This document shows, piece after piece, positions 7,168 through 15,070 of a DNA stretch of 20,717 bases; positions within the stretch are counted from its first letter, which is position 1, and each line of letters begins with the position of its first letter. The stretch comes from Vibrio tasmaniensis 1F-187 (GTDB taxonomy: Bacteria > Pseudomonadota > Gammaproteobacteria > Enterobacterales > Vibrionaceae), in the NCBI RefSeq assembly GCF_000272405.2, contig NZ_AJZM02000123.1:1-20717 (forward strand), read 5' to 3'. The notes beneath the pieces are model-generated. The model was not told the origin of the DNA and did no database searches. It saw only the letters and a program-made list of their open reading frames with translations. The translations under genes were made by a program, and so were the position numbers.

Positions 7168-8091
7168 TTAAAACGTTACTTTAAAGTTCATACCAACAAA
7201 CTGAGAGTCGTATGTTGCCCCTGCATCGTAGGCGAATCGTGCTGCGTCTTTGTTATCCCACCAAGGGTTAGTATTCAGATTAACTTCTGCGTCACCACCC
7301 CATGCATCACTTACCCAGTAGTGGATATGGCCAACAGGGTTGAGGAAGAATAATGAAACATCACCCATGGTTTGAGAGCCCATCACTTCGCCACCTGAAG
7401 CAACAATGTCTTGCTCTGCTTCTAGCATCATTTCACCGACAACAGCCCCAAAGAATGGTGTAATAAAGATATCTTGCCATGACGGTACTTCAGCAAACGC
7501 TTCTACGCCGTATTCCCAGAAAAATGTCGACATTGTCCAAGAGTATAAGAAAGACTCAAACTCGTCATAACCAGCATGTCGAGCTGCGGTGTAGTAAACA
7601 CCACCGAAATACGGATGCATTACGTAGTTTAGGAAGTGCTCATCACGGTCCCATACAGGGCCTTCAGAAACGTTATCTTTCCATTTTTTACCTAGTGCAC
7701 TGATATCACGCTGGTCATCATCCCACTTAGTGATGCTTTCCGGTAAAAGCGTCATGAGGCCAACGGTTGCGACACTTAAACCAAGAATGGTATAAGTTTG
7801 GCCCATGAGGTAATCCCAATCTTTGCCATCGCTAACGGTAAGGTAGAGTGGTTGTTTTTCGATCGTTAAATCATATTGGTCGCTTGTTTCGCTTAGCGCA
7901 TAATTGTTACTAGGCTTATAGGTGTACAAGCTTTCATTAACACAGTAATCTTGAGCGCATTCATCCGAATAAGAAAGGTTGATTGGTTGGTCGAAGTCGT
8001 ATTGGCTTGCAACCGAGTTAACTGACATTAGCATTGTAAATGCAGCAGTAACCTTCGTTAGTAACGGTGATTTGGCCACAAGGGTCTCCAT
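7168..8091 (-). CDS. DUF3943 family envelope protein, function unknown
   Basis: The 307-residue product has an N-terminal signal peptide (hydrophobic about 9-24, likely cleavage near VAS at 27-29), so it is exported. The body carries the DUF3943 signature around 155-220, including HPYFGGVYY and SWQDIFITPFFGAVVGE, with several aromatic and small residues that fit a membrane-associated fold. It ends in phenylalanine, as outer-membrane beta proteins often do. A hydrophobic stretch lies at about 98-116, and cysteines 45 and 50 could form a disulfide. The ATG at 8091 has no visible ribosome-binding site. The in-frame GTG at 8079 has GGAG six bases upstream and would give a neater signal peptide (MAKSPLL), so the true start may be there. 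It is a single gene with its own terminator, divergent from the CinA-like gene. No function is established for the family that I can name. Confidence 0.8.
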   Translation of the reverse strand: METLVAKSPLLTKVTAAFTMLMSVNSVASQYDFDQPINLSYSDECAQDYCVNESLYTYKPSNNYALSETSDQYDLTIEKQPLYLTVSDGKDWDYLMGQTYTILGLSVATVGLMTLLPESITKWDDDQRDISALGKKWKDNVSEGPVWDRDEHFLNYVMHPYFGGVYYTAARHAGYDEFESFLYSWTMSTFFWEYGVEAFAEVPSWQDIFITPFFGAVVGEMMLEAEQDIVASGGEVMGSQTMGDVSLFFLNPVGHIHYWVSDAWGGDAEVNLNTNPWWDNKDAARFAYDAGATYDSQFVGMNFKVTF

Positions 8092-8130
8092 GAGAAGTTA
8101 ATAATTGATCCGAGTCACAATTATCTATTA

Positions 8131-8193
8131 AATGCTTAGTTTAGGGAACTAATAATTTATTGCTTTTCCTAAGAAAACCTTAGATTAAGCATT
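8131..8193. other. Spaced inverted repeat in the divergent DUF3943/CinA-like region
   Basis: AATGCTTA (8131-8138) is the exact reverse complement of TAAGCATT (8186-8193), and the adjoining TTTAGG and CCTTAGA extend the pairing imperfectly. The arms are about 50 bp apart in the AT-rich region between divergent starts at 8091 and 8288. It may be a pair of operator sites or chance. Confidence 0.3.
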
Positions 8194-8287
8194 AGTAATA
8201 TTTGTGAAAAGGTGAATGACTCAAACTCAACCTTAGACTAGTTTGTAAATAATGCCGTGTCTTTTAATGGCCACAAGGGATATAAAT

Positions 8288-9523
8288 ATGACGAAAATCG
8301 CAATGTTAAGCACTGGTGAAGAAGTTCTTCATGGGGACATTGTCGACACAAACGCAGCTTGGATGTCTGCTGAGTTTTATCAGCACGGCTTTGCTTTGGC
8401 AAAGCGTTCAACTGTGGGCGACCAAATGAACGCTCTGATCGAAGAACTTCTGATGCTGAGCTTCAACTATGATGTGGTTATCGTCAATGGTGGTTTGGGG
8501 CCGACAACTGATGATATGAGTGCGGCCGCTGCGGCTGCGGCCTCAGATCAAAAGCTTGTCATGTTCCCTGAGTGGCTGACTCGTATGGAAGAGATGTTCT
8601 CTGGACGTGGTATGCCGATGCCTGACAGTAACCTTAAGCAAGCTTTATTACCCGCGAGTTCAGAGATTGTTGATAACCCTGTGGGTACGGCTTGCGGCTT
8701 CAAGCTGAAAATCAACGATGCGACTTTCTATTTCACTCCTGGTGTACCGAGTGAATTCAAACGTATGGTTACGTTTGAGATTCTTCCTGACTTGTCGCGT
8801 ACCTACCCTCAAGTGGTTGCCTCTGAATGCAGTCGATTGTTTACGTTTGGTTTGTCTGAGTCGGGTATCTCGGATGTGTTAGACCAGCTTAAGCTTCCAG
8901 CAGGCTATGAACTTGGCTACCGCTCTTATCTGCCTTTTATTGAGGTCAAACTGTTTGGTCCTAAGGCAGACTTAGAAACTCGCGTTAAGCTTCTGCAAAT
9001 GGTTTACAAGCTCCTAGAGAGTAATGTCGTGAGCGTTGATGAGCCAATGATTGACCATATTGGACACATCATGGCGGAAAAAAAGAAGACGTTATCTGTA
9101 TCTGAAGTGTCGACCAAAGGCGCCCTATCAGCGTGGCTGCAATTGAATGAGCAGGTTGAAGACTGCTTTGGTCATTCATGGGTCATGGCTGAGCCAAAAG
9201 AGAGCCAACTTGAAAAGAGTGATCCATTAGCCGCAACCTTTGCACTGGCTGGCGCTACAAGAGAGAAGTGCGGTACAGAACTGGCTTTGGTTACTGGTAA
9301 GTTAGAAGACAACACATTTAGCGTCGCATTGTCTACTGAAGCAGGAGAGTGGGGACAGGTGCTTGAGTTTTATCGTCAGTACTCACGCGAAGACCAACGC
9401 AACGTGATTAAGACCGTTGCCGCCGATATGCTGAGAAGGCATCTAGACAACAAACCGATGTTTGGTACTTACTCTTCGGTTAAGCGATTGAAAGACATGT
9501 TTATTCCTAAAGCGGTACTATAA
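8288..9523 (+). CDS. CinA/YfaY-like protein with a degenerate deamidase domain
   Basis: The 411-residue product has a MoaB/Mog-like (COG1058) N-terminal domain with STGEEVL (8-14) and NGGLGPTTDD (67-76), then a linker domain and a CinA C-terminal domain. In active NMN deamidases the C-terminal domain carries AESCTGG; here the aligned segment reads SEVSTKG (272-278), losing the catalytic serine position, and the later GIAGP-type motif is not visible. The deamidase is therefore probably inactive, as reported for the E. coli paralogue YfaY. The N-terminal domain belongs to a family with ADP-ribose pyrophosphatase activity and keeps its main motif. ATG 8288 is chosen because AAGGGA lies seven bases upstream; the earlier ATG at 8252 lacks such a site. 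It is a lone gene, ending at a shared bidirectional terminator. Confidence 0.87.
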   Translation: MTKIAMLSTGEEVLHGDIVDTNAAWMSAEFYQHGFALAKRSTVGDQMNALIEELLMLSFNYDVVIVNGGLGPTTDDMSAAAAAAASDQKLVMFPEWLTRMEEMFSGRGMPMPDSNLKQALLPASSEIVDNPVGTACGFKLKINDATFYFTPGVPSEFKRMVTFEILPDLSRTYPQVVASECSRLFTFGLSESGISDVLDQLKLPAGYELGYRSYLPFIEVKLFGPKADLETRVKLLQMVYKLLESNVVSVDEPMIDHIGHIMAEKKKTLSVSEVSTKGALSAWLQLNEQVEDCFGHSWVMAEPKESQLEKSDPLAATFALAGATREKCGTELALVTGKLEDNTFSVALSTEAGEWGQVLEFYRQYSREDQRNVIKTVAADMLRRHLDNKPMFGTYSSVKRLKDMFIPKAVL

Positions 9524-9525
9524 AA

Positions 9526-9565
9526 CCAAGTCAACGCTATAAAGTCCAAGTTAAAGCTATAGAGC
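9526..9565. repeat. Imperfect 20-bp tandem duplication after the CinA-like gene
   Basis: Units at 9526-9545 and 9546-9565 (starting CCAAGTCAACGCTATA and CCAAGTTAAAGCTATA) agree at 16 of 20 positions. They begin 3 bp after the stop codon. It looks like a small decayed duplication with no obvious role. Confidence 0.6.
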
Positions 9566-9646
9566 TATATATGTAATAAATCATATACATCAATAAAGCC
9601 GAGTTGGTGCAATAAGCGAGTTGTCTGATTGAGCCAACATGAAATA

Positions 9647-9690
9647 CAAAAAGGGCCTGATAATGAAGATTATCGGGCCCTTAAATTTTT
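9647..9690. terminator. Bidirectional terminator between cinA-like gene and yfaE
   Basis: A 14-bp stem with one G:T pair (9651-9664 with 9669-9682, loop GAAG) is flanked by A5 on the left and by AAATTTTT on the right. It can serve both the plus-strand CinA-like gene and the minus-strand nrdA-nrdB-yfaE operon. Confidence 0.88.
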
Positions 9691-9763
9691 AAGCTTTTCT
9701 GCTAACAATTCAACATTGTACTAATCGCGCTAAGCAGCTAAGTATAAGATCTAAGTACAAGTA

Positions 9764-10042
9764 TTAAGCACTTTTTTGCTTATTTCTGTGAATAACGTTA
9801 CTCAGCGATAGTTCTGTTTTTGCTTTACAGATACAAGGCAAAATTTCATCACCTTGCGTGTAAGCCATAGCAAAACCAACGTACTCGACTTCCCCAGAAT
9901 CCAACGTACAGCGGCAAGCGCCACAGTGGCCATCTCGGCAGTTGTATTCTGGCTCTAACCCTGCTTGTTCCATTGTTTCCAATAGAGTATTTGAAGGGTT
10001 AGATTCAATAGAAGTCAGCTTGTTGATTTTGATTGTTGGCAT
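9764..10042 (-). CDS. yfaE: 2Fe-2S ferredoxin YfaE, diferric-tyrosyl cofactor maintenance
   Basis: This is a 92-residue plant-type ferredoxin. The cluster ligands are visible as C35-x4-C40-x2-C43, with the fourth in LPCICK (C70 or C72). E. coli YfaE supplies electrons to reduce the met form of NrdB so that its diferric-tyrosyl cofactor can be rebuilt; the same role is inferred here. Its ATG overlaps the nrdB stop by one base (TAATG), which implies translational coupling and matched synthesis with NrdB. It is the last gene of the nrdA-nrdB-yfaE operon and is followed by a bidirectional terminator. Confidence 0.93.
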   Translation of the reverse strand: MPTIKINKLTSIESNPSNTLLETMEQAGLEPEYNCRDGHCGACRCTLDSGEVEYVGFAMAYTQGDEILPCICKAKTELSLSNVIHRNKQKSA

Positions 10043-11175
10043 TACAGCTCAAATCCTTCAAAGTCGTCAGCTTTTACTTCGTTGTCGATTTGGCCAACTA
10101 GGTAAGAACTGATTTCAGCTTCTTGTGGAGCAACTTGAACGTTATCTGAAGACAACCAAGCGTTGATCCATGGAATTGGGTTCGATGTTGCTTCTGGGTA
10201 AGCCGTACCTAGACCAACCGCTTGCATACGGATGTTGGTAATGTACTCAACGTATTGGCAAAGAATATCTTTGTTTAGACCAATCATAGAGCCATCTTTG
10301 AATAGGTATTCTGCCCACTCTTTCTCTTGCTCAGCCGCTTCTTTGAATAGGTCGAAACACTCTTGCTTACACTCTTCAGCGATCTGCATGAATTCGAAGT
10401 CATCTTGGCCATTACGCAGCAAGTTGATCATGTGCTGTGTACCAGTAAGGTGAAGTGCTTCATCACGAGCGATTAGCTTGATGATCTTCGCGTTACCTTC
10501 CATTAGCTCACGTTCAGCGAATGCGAATGAACATGCAAAACTCACGTAGAAACGAATCGCTTCCAGTGCGTTTACAGACATTAGACATACGTAAAGCTTC
10601 TTCTTCAGGTCATGAAGTGAAATCTTAACGTCTTCGCCATTGATGTTGTGGTTGCCTTCACCGTAGCGGTGGTAGTCAGCCGTTAGTTTGATTAGGTCAT
10701 CGTAGTAAAACGCGATGTCTTTAGCACGCTTCAGGATCTCTTCGTTTTCAACGATGTCGTCGAATACTACGCCTGGATCATTTACGATGTTACGGATGAT
10801 GTGCGTGTAAGAACGAGAGTGAATCGTTTCAGAGAATGACCATGTCTCAATCCAAGTTTCAACTTCTGGTAGTGATACCAATGGAAGTAGGGCAACGTTA
10901 GGGCTGCGGCCTTGGATAGAATCTAGAAGCGTTTGGTACTTCAAGTTAGAGATAAAGATGTGCTTTTCATGCTCAGGAAGCTTGTTGTAGTCGATACGGT
11001 CACTAGACACGTCGACCTCTTCTGGGCGCCAGAAGAAAGAAAGCTGCTTCTCGATAAGCTTTTCGAAGATTTCAAATTTTTGTTGGTCGTAACGTGCAAC
11101 GTTTACCGACTGACCCAAGAACATTGGTTCTTTTAGTTGGTCATTTTTTTGTTGAGAAAAAGTACTGTAAGCCAT
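10042..11175 (-). CDS. nrdB: Ribonucleoside-diphosphate reductase class Ia, beta subunit
   Basis: NrdB carries the diiron centre and stable tyrosyl radical that starts reduction of ribonucleoside diphosphates in the alpha subunit. The 377-residue product aligns with E. coli NrdB without visible gaps through the N-terminal half. Visible iron ligands include D85, E116 and H119 in SETIHSRSY, followed by the radical tyrosine Y123 (E. coli Y122 without the initiator Met); the second ligand set is in RDEALHLTG. The conserved C-terminal tail ends in acidic and hydrophobic residues (DDFEGFEL), as needed for binding NrdA. ATG 11175 (MAYSTFSQ) matches E. coli and has GAGG five bases upstream. The open frame extends ten codons further up, but without support. 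It lies 103 bp after nrdA and overlaps yfaE by one base. Confidence 0.97.
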   Translation of the reverse strand: MAYSTFSQQKNDQLKEPMFLGQSVNVARYDQQKFEIFEKLIEKQLSFFWRPEEVDVSSDRIDYNKLPEHEKHIFISNLKYQTLLDSIQGRSPNVALLPLVSLPEVETWIETWSFSETIHSRSYTHIIRNIVNDPGVVFDDIVENEEILKRAKDIAFYYDDLIKLTADYHRYGEGNHNINGEDVKISLHDLKKKLYVCLMSVNALEAIRFYVSFACSFAFAERELMEGNAKIIKLIARDEALHLTGTQHMINLLRNGQDDFEFMQIAEECKQECFDLFKEAAEQEKEWAEYLFKDGSMIGLNKDILCQYVEYITNIRMQAVGLGTAYPEATSNPIPWINAWLSSDNVQVAPQEAEISSYLVGQIDNEVKADDFEGFEL

Positions 11176-11199
11176 AAATGCCTCAAATCCTTTAAAGAC

Positions 11200-11277
11200 C
11201 CGCAATAAAACGGACCCTGTTAATGCTTTAAACCCAGAGAAGATAACTCTTCTCTGGGGTCTTAATGTTTATTGCGG
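11200..11277 (-). other. Nested stem-loops in the nrdA-nrdB intercistronic gap
   Basis: An inner perfect 11-bp stem (CCCAGAGAAGA at 11233-11243 with 11248-11258, loop TAAC) is enclosed by an outer perfect 10-bp stem (CCGCAATAAA at 11200-11209 with TTTATTGCGG at 11268-11277). The outer arm starts one base after the nrdA stop. No T run follows on the minus strand. The arrangement can shield the end of the nrdA message or reduce read-through into nrdB, which would adjust alpha to beta subunit ratio; that role is inference. Confidence 0.7.
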
Positions 11278-11278
11278 T

Positions 11279-13561
11279 TTAGATCTTACAACCGCCGCCT
11301 TCACAATCTTCTTCCGGCACTTGAACTGCATCGCCTTGGTCGTCTTTAGCACCATCACGCGTGTTATGGTAGTAAAGCGTTTTAACACCATACTTATATG
11401 CAGTTAGTAGGTCTTTAAGCAGCTGCTTCATTGGAACCTTACCGCTGTCGTAAACACTTGGATCATAGTTAGTGTTTGCAGAGATAGCTTGGTCAACGAA
11501 TTTTTGCATGATACCCACTAAGTGTAGGTAACCGTCGTTATTGCCAATGTTCCAAAGTAGCTCGTAGTTGTTTTTAAGATTTAAGAAATCAGGAACAACT
11601 TGCTTCAGGATACCGTCTTTCGACGCTTTCACTGATACATAACCACGTGGTGGCTCGATACCGTTAGTCGCGTTCGAGATTTGAGACGAAGTCTCAGAAG
11701 GCATAAGCGCTGTTAGCGTAGAGTTACGCAGACCGTGCTCCATGATCTCTTCACGTAGCGTGTCCCAATCGTAGTGCAGAGGCTCTTCACATACTAAGTC
11801 GATATCTTTTTTATAAGTATCGATTGGCAGTAGGCCTTTCGCGTAGTTGGTCTCGTGGAAAGATGGGCAACGGCCTTGTTCTTTCGCTAGTTCAACAGAC
11901 GCTTTTAGCAAGTGGTATTGAATTGCTTCAAAAGTACGGTGAGTCAGGCCATTTGCGCTACCGTCAGAGTACTTAACACCATTCTTCGCCAGGTAGTATG
12001 CATAGTTGATGACACCCACACCTAAAGTACGACGATTCATTGTCGATTTGTATGCTGCTGGAAGCGGGTAGTCTTGGTAATCAAGCAGTGCATCAAGTGC
12101 ACGAACAACCAACTCAGAAAGCTCTGCTAAGTCGTCGAGTTCATTGATTGCGCCAAGGTTGAACGCAGACAGCGTACACAGTGCAATCTCACCTTCGTCA
12201 TCTTCCACGTTAGAAAGTGGCTTAGTTGGTAGCGCGATTTCTAGACATAGGTTCGATTGACGAACAGGTGCTACTTCAGAATCAAACGGGCTGTGTGTAT
12301 TACAGTGGTCAACGTTCTGAATGTAGATACGACCAGTAGAAGCACGCTCTTGCATTAGTAGAGAGAACAGTTCAACCGCTTTCACAGTTTCACGTTTCAC
12401 TGAAGGATCGTTTTCGTACTTAACGTACAGCTCTTCAAAACGCTCTTGGTTTTCGAAGAACGCATCGTAAAGTCCAGGTACATCTGAAGGGGAGAACAGG
12501 CTGATGTTGCCACCTTGAACAAGACGAGAGTACATTAGCTTATTAAGCTGTACGCCGTAGTCCATGTGACGAACACGGTTCTCTTCAACACCACGGTTGT
12601 TTTTCAGTACTAATAGAGACTGAACTTCACCGTGCCATAGTGGGTAGAACACGGTTGCTGCACCGCCACGAACACCACCTTGAGAACAACATTTTACTGC
12701 TGTTTGGAAGTATTTGTAGAAAGGGATACAGCCAGTGTGGAACGCTTCACCACCACGAATTTCAGAACCAAGCGCACGGATACGACCTGCGTTGATACCA
12801 ATACCAGCACGTTGAGATACGTAACGAACAATAGAGCTTGCTGTTGCGTTGATAGAATCAAGGCTGTCACCACACTCGATCAGTACGCAAGAACTGAATT
12901 GACGAGTAGGCGTACGTACACCAGACATAATTGGTGTAGGTAGAGAAATCTTAAACGTAGACGAGGCGTCGTAAAAACGTTTGATGTAATCCAGACGAGT
13001 TGATTTCGGGTATTTACCGAATAAACAAGCAGCAACTAGGATGTAAAGGAACTGAGCACTCTCGTAGATTTCTTTTGTTACACGGTTTTGCACGAAGTAT
13101 TTACCTTCAAGCTGCTTGACCGCTGCATAAGAGAAGTCTAAGTCACGCTTGTGGTCGATGTACGCGTCAAGCTCGTCAAACTCAGCTTTCGTGTAGTCTT
13201 CCATTAGGTGGCTATCGTATTTGCCCATATCAACCAGTTTTGCAACGTGGTCATATAGAGCCGGTGGCTCGTACTCGCCGTACGCTTTTTTACGTAGGTG
13301 GAATACTGATAGACGTGCTGCTAGATATTGGTAATCAGGAGTCTCTTCAGAGATTAAATCCGCTGCTGACTTGATGATTGTCTCATGGATGTCAGTGGTG
13401 GTGATGCCATCATAAAACTGAATGTGAGCTTTCAATTCTACTTGTGATACAGAAACATTGTGCAAGCCTTCAGCTGCCCATGTGATCACTCGATGGATTT
13501 TCTCTAAATCGATTGTTTCTTTGCGCCCGTTACGTTTGGTAACAGTAAGTTGTTGGTTCAT
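11279..13561 (-). CDS. nrdA: Ribonucleoside-diphosphate reductase class Ia, alpha subunit
   Basis: NrdA is the catalytic and allosteric subunit, turning ribonucleoside diphosphates into deoxy forms. The 760-residue product matches E. coli NrdA (761). An N-terminal ATP-cone (about 3-95, starting QQLTVTKRNGRKE) provides activity control by ATP and dATP. Active-site residues are present at E. coli positions: C225 (SSCVLIE), N437, C439 and E441 (SNLCLEIALPT), and C462 (LCTLSAFNLG). The redox-relay cysteine pair is at the C-terminus (CEGGGCKI, C753 and C758). ATG 13561 (MNQQLTVTK) is chosen by match to E. coli; the frame extends seven codons upstream. First gene of the operon with nrdB and yfaE. 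Upstream lie two NrdR-like boxes and a DnaA box, in keeping with known control of class Ia reductase genes. Confidence 0.97.
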   Translation of the reverse strand: MNQQLTVTKRNGRKETIDLEKIHRVITWAAEGLHNVSVSQVELKAHIQFYDGITTTDIHETIIKSAADLISEETPDYQYLAARLSVFHLRKKAYGEYEPPALYDHVAKLVDMGKYDSHLMEDYTKAEFDELDAYIDHKRDLDFSYAAVKQLEGKYFVQNRVTKEIYESAQFLYILVAACLFGKYPKSTRLDYIKRFYDASSTFKISLPTPIMSGVRTPTRQFSSCVLIECGDSLDSINATASSIVRYVSQRAGIGINAGRIRALGSEIRGGEAFHTGCIPFYKYFQTAVKCCSQGGVRGGAATVFYPLWHGEVQSLLVLKNNRGVEENRVRHMDYGVQLNKLMYSRLVQGGNISLFSPSDVPGLYDAFFENQERFEELYVKYENDPSVKRETVKAVELFSLLMQERASTGRIYIQNVDHCNTHSPFDSEVAPVRQSNLCLEIALPTKPLSNVEDDEGEIALCTLSAFNLGAINELDDLAELSELVVRALDALLDYQDYPLPAAYKSTMNRRTLGVGVINYAYYLAKNGVKYSDGSANGLTHRTFEAIQYHLLKASVELAKEQGRCPSFHETNYAKGLLPIDTYKKDIDLVCEEPLHYDWDTLREEIMEHGLRNSTLTALMPSETSSQISNATNGIEPPRGYVSVKASKDGILKQVVPDFLNLKNNYELLWNIGNNDGYLHLVGIMQKFVDQAISANTNYDPSVYDSGKVPMKQLLKDLLTAYKYGVKTLYYHNTRDGAKDDQGDAVQVPEEDCEGGGCKI

Positions 13562-13678
13562 TCTGCTTAATTTCCCTAACAAAACTGAACAAAGCCGTGT
13601 TTTTGTGTATTTCTGTGTAATTTTTGTAAATTACGTTTCGGCTTTGTGATCTTGGTCTACCCATACATTGTAGTTCAA

Positions 13679-13694
13679 ACACAACATATAGGGG
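13679..13694. promoter_or_regulatory. NrdR box 1 upstream of nrdA
   Basis: ACACAACATATAGGGG agrees at 13 of 16 positions with the NrdR consensus ACACWATATATWGTGT. NrdR is the zinc-ribbon/ATP-cone repressor of ribonucleotide reductase genes and binds paired boxes about three helical turns apart. A second weaker box follows at that spacing. Confidence 0.7.
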
Positions 13695-13710
13695 TCATTT
13701 GTTTGTTGGG

Positions 13711-13726
13711 TTACAAGATAGTGCTA
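13711..13726. promoter_or_regulatory. NrdR box 2 upstream of nrdA
   Basis: The core CAAGATAGTG (13714-13723) matches 8 of 10 positions of the NrdR core CWATATATWG, though the flanks match poorly. Its centre is 32 bp from that of box 1, the spacing expected for cooperative NrdR binding, and this spacing is the main support. Confidence 0.5.
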
Positions 13727-13763
13727 CAGCTTATATTTTTCAAGGTAAAGAAATGGGAGTGCT

Positions 13764-13772
13764 TGTGGATAA
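13764..13772 (-). promoter_or_regulatory. Perfect DnaA box upstream of nrdA
   Basis: TGTGGATAA is the reverse complement of TTATCCACA, the strongest DnaA box. It lies about 40 bp upstream of the second NrdR-like box, on the far side from nrdA. E. coli nrdAB is also controlled by DnaA, linking dNTP supply to replication start, so the site is likely functional. A single box with no cluster does not suggest an origin. Confidence 0.65.
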
Positions 13773-14065
13773 GTGGTGGATTGAAAAAAAACTGTAAGTG
13801 ACCACTAACTGACGAGGTTCGATGTGACTTGATTGTATAAAAATAGCCTTTTAAGGTTGCTTTATTTTTGCGCACACATAAAAAAAAATCCCTTGATCTT
13901 TGAGCAAAATGGGCAATGGATTTTGGATGATTAAAATTAAATCTAGGTGGTCAAAATGGAAGCGAGCGCACGAAATTTAGACTGAAAAAAGTCGTAAAGT
14001 TATGTTAATTACAACTCTTTTCAATCGTCTTTTTCTAAAAGATTTTAAGCTGGGGATATTAATAG

Positions 14066-14779
14066 TTATCGGGTGAGATTTTGCGTGTGGACTATGTAGT
14101 TAACATCTACATTTGTGCCCAAACGGTAAGTGTCCGTTAACGGGTTGTAGTGCAGTCCTGTAATCCCCAATTCTTGCAGCGGAGTGTTGTCTATCATCTT
14201 GATAAGTTCCGCTGGGCGAATGAACTTTTCGTGGTCGTGAGTACCTTCTGGGACAATCTTAAGTAGCTTTTCTGCACCTACTATAGCGAATAGGTAAGAC
14301 TTAAAGTTACGGTTCAATGTCGAGAAGAACACATGGCCGCCCGGTTTAACCAACTTTGAACAAGCCGAGATAACCGACTGTGGGTCAGGAACGTGCTCTA
14401 ACATTTCCATGCAGGTCACCACATCGTAAGTGTGTGGGTTTTGCTCTGCATGGTCTTCAATGGTGCTTTGAATGTAATCAAGCTTGGTGCCAGTTTCTAA
14501 TGCGTGCAGACGAGCGACTTCTAGCGGTTCTTTACCCATATCTAGTCCGGTGACTACCGCACCCTCTACAGCCATGCTTTCAGCCAGAATACCGCCGCCG
14601 CAGCCAACATCGAGAACTTTCTTACCAAAAAGGCCTTCGGTTTTCTCTAGCACGTAATTTAAGCGCAACGGATTGATTTGATGTAGTGGCTTAAACTCGC
14701 CTTCTAGATCCCACCAGCGCGACGCCATGTCTTCGAATTTTTTGATTTCTGCTGGGTCTACGTTTTGTGATTTAGTCAT
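14066..14779 (-). CDS. ubiG: Ubiquinone biosynthesis O-methyltransferase
   Basis: UbiG performs both O-methylations of ubiquinone synthesis using S-adenosylmethionine. The 237-residue product has the class I methyltransferase motif VLDVGCGGG at 55-63, motif II-like acidic GLDMG, and the family segments [21 protein letters not shown] near the N-terminus and [18 protein letters not shown] in the C-terminal half. Length agrees with E. coli UbiG (240). ATG 14779 (MTKSQNVD) is chosen: GGAA lies nine bases upstream and the start matches relatives. ATGs at 14788 and 14812 are in frame; the first has a site too close and the second none seen. It is divergent from gyrA, an order shared with enteric bacteria. 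Confidence 0.95.
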   Translation of the reverse strand: MTKSQNVDPAEIKKFEDMASRWWDLEGEFKPLHQINPLRLNYVLEKTEGLFGKKVLDVGCGGGILAESMAVEGAVVTGLDMGKEPLEVARLHALETGTKLDYIQSTIEDHAEQNPHTYDVVTCMEMLEHVPDPQSVISACSKLVKPGGHVFFSTLNRNFKSYLFAIVGAEKLLKIVPEGTHDHEKFIRPAELIKMIDNTPLQELGITGLHYNPLTDTYRLGTNVDVNYIVHTQNLTR

Positions 14780-15070
14780 AATCGGCATTTCCAAGTTAAA
14801 TAATGCATCCATGAAATTGCAGGCATTATAACTTGCCTTTTCCTGCTGACCAGAAGATCTACAATTTTGCTAGTTTATTGAGTGTAAAGTGACCATGTTT
14901 CAGCAAGATATGACGCTGAGGTGCAATTTCTCATCAATAGATTGGCTACAAGGGTCACAAGATGGTAAAAGGAGAGGGAAAGTGATGCCTCCGTAGGTAA
15001 ATTTGTGTTATATTTTTCGGTCTTATACGTATTCAAAAATACGATCTGACTATAGAGGGAAAATGGCTCT
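14780..15070. promoter_or_regulatory. Divergent ubiG/gyrA control region
   Basis: This 291-bp gap must hold promoters for both genes. I see an AT-rich segment near 15009-15028 but no well-spaced -35/-10 pair. A 6-bp hairpin (CGTATT at 15028-15033 with AATACG at 15038-15043) lies shortly before gyrA, followed by the AGAGGGA ribosome-binding site. Confidence 0.5.

Larger units (their letters stand above)
13562..14065. other. nrdA upstream region, about 500 bp without a gene
   Basis: The AT-rich gap between ubiG and nrdA contains the nrdA control region (13650-13775: NrdR-like boxes and a DnaA box). From 13776 to 14065 I see long A and T runs but no coding frame and no clear terminator for ubiG; candidates such as the weak CCTT/AAGG stem near 13850 are poor. 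Confidence 0.6.

Noticed and set aside
12680..12943. 87-codon plus-strand frame inside nrdA
   Set aside because: It lies antisense to highly conserved nrdA sequence, is rich in Thr and Arg as expected from a shadow frame, and has no family resemblance.
13764..13772. DnaA box as part of a replication origin
   Set aside because: Only one perfect box is seen, with no cluster or AT-rich unwinding repeats; nrdA regulation explains it better.
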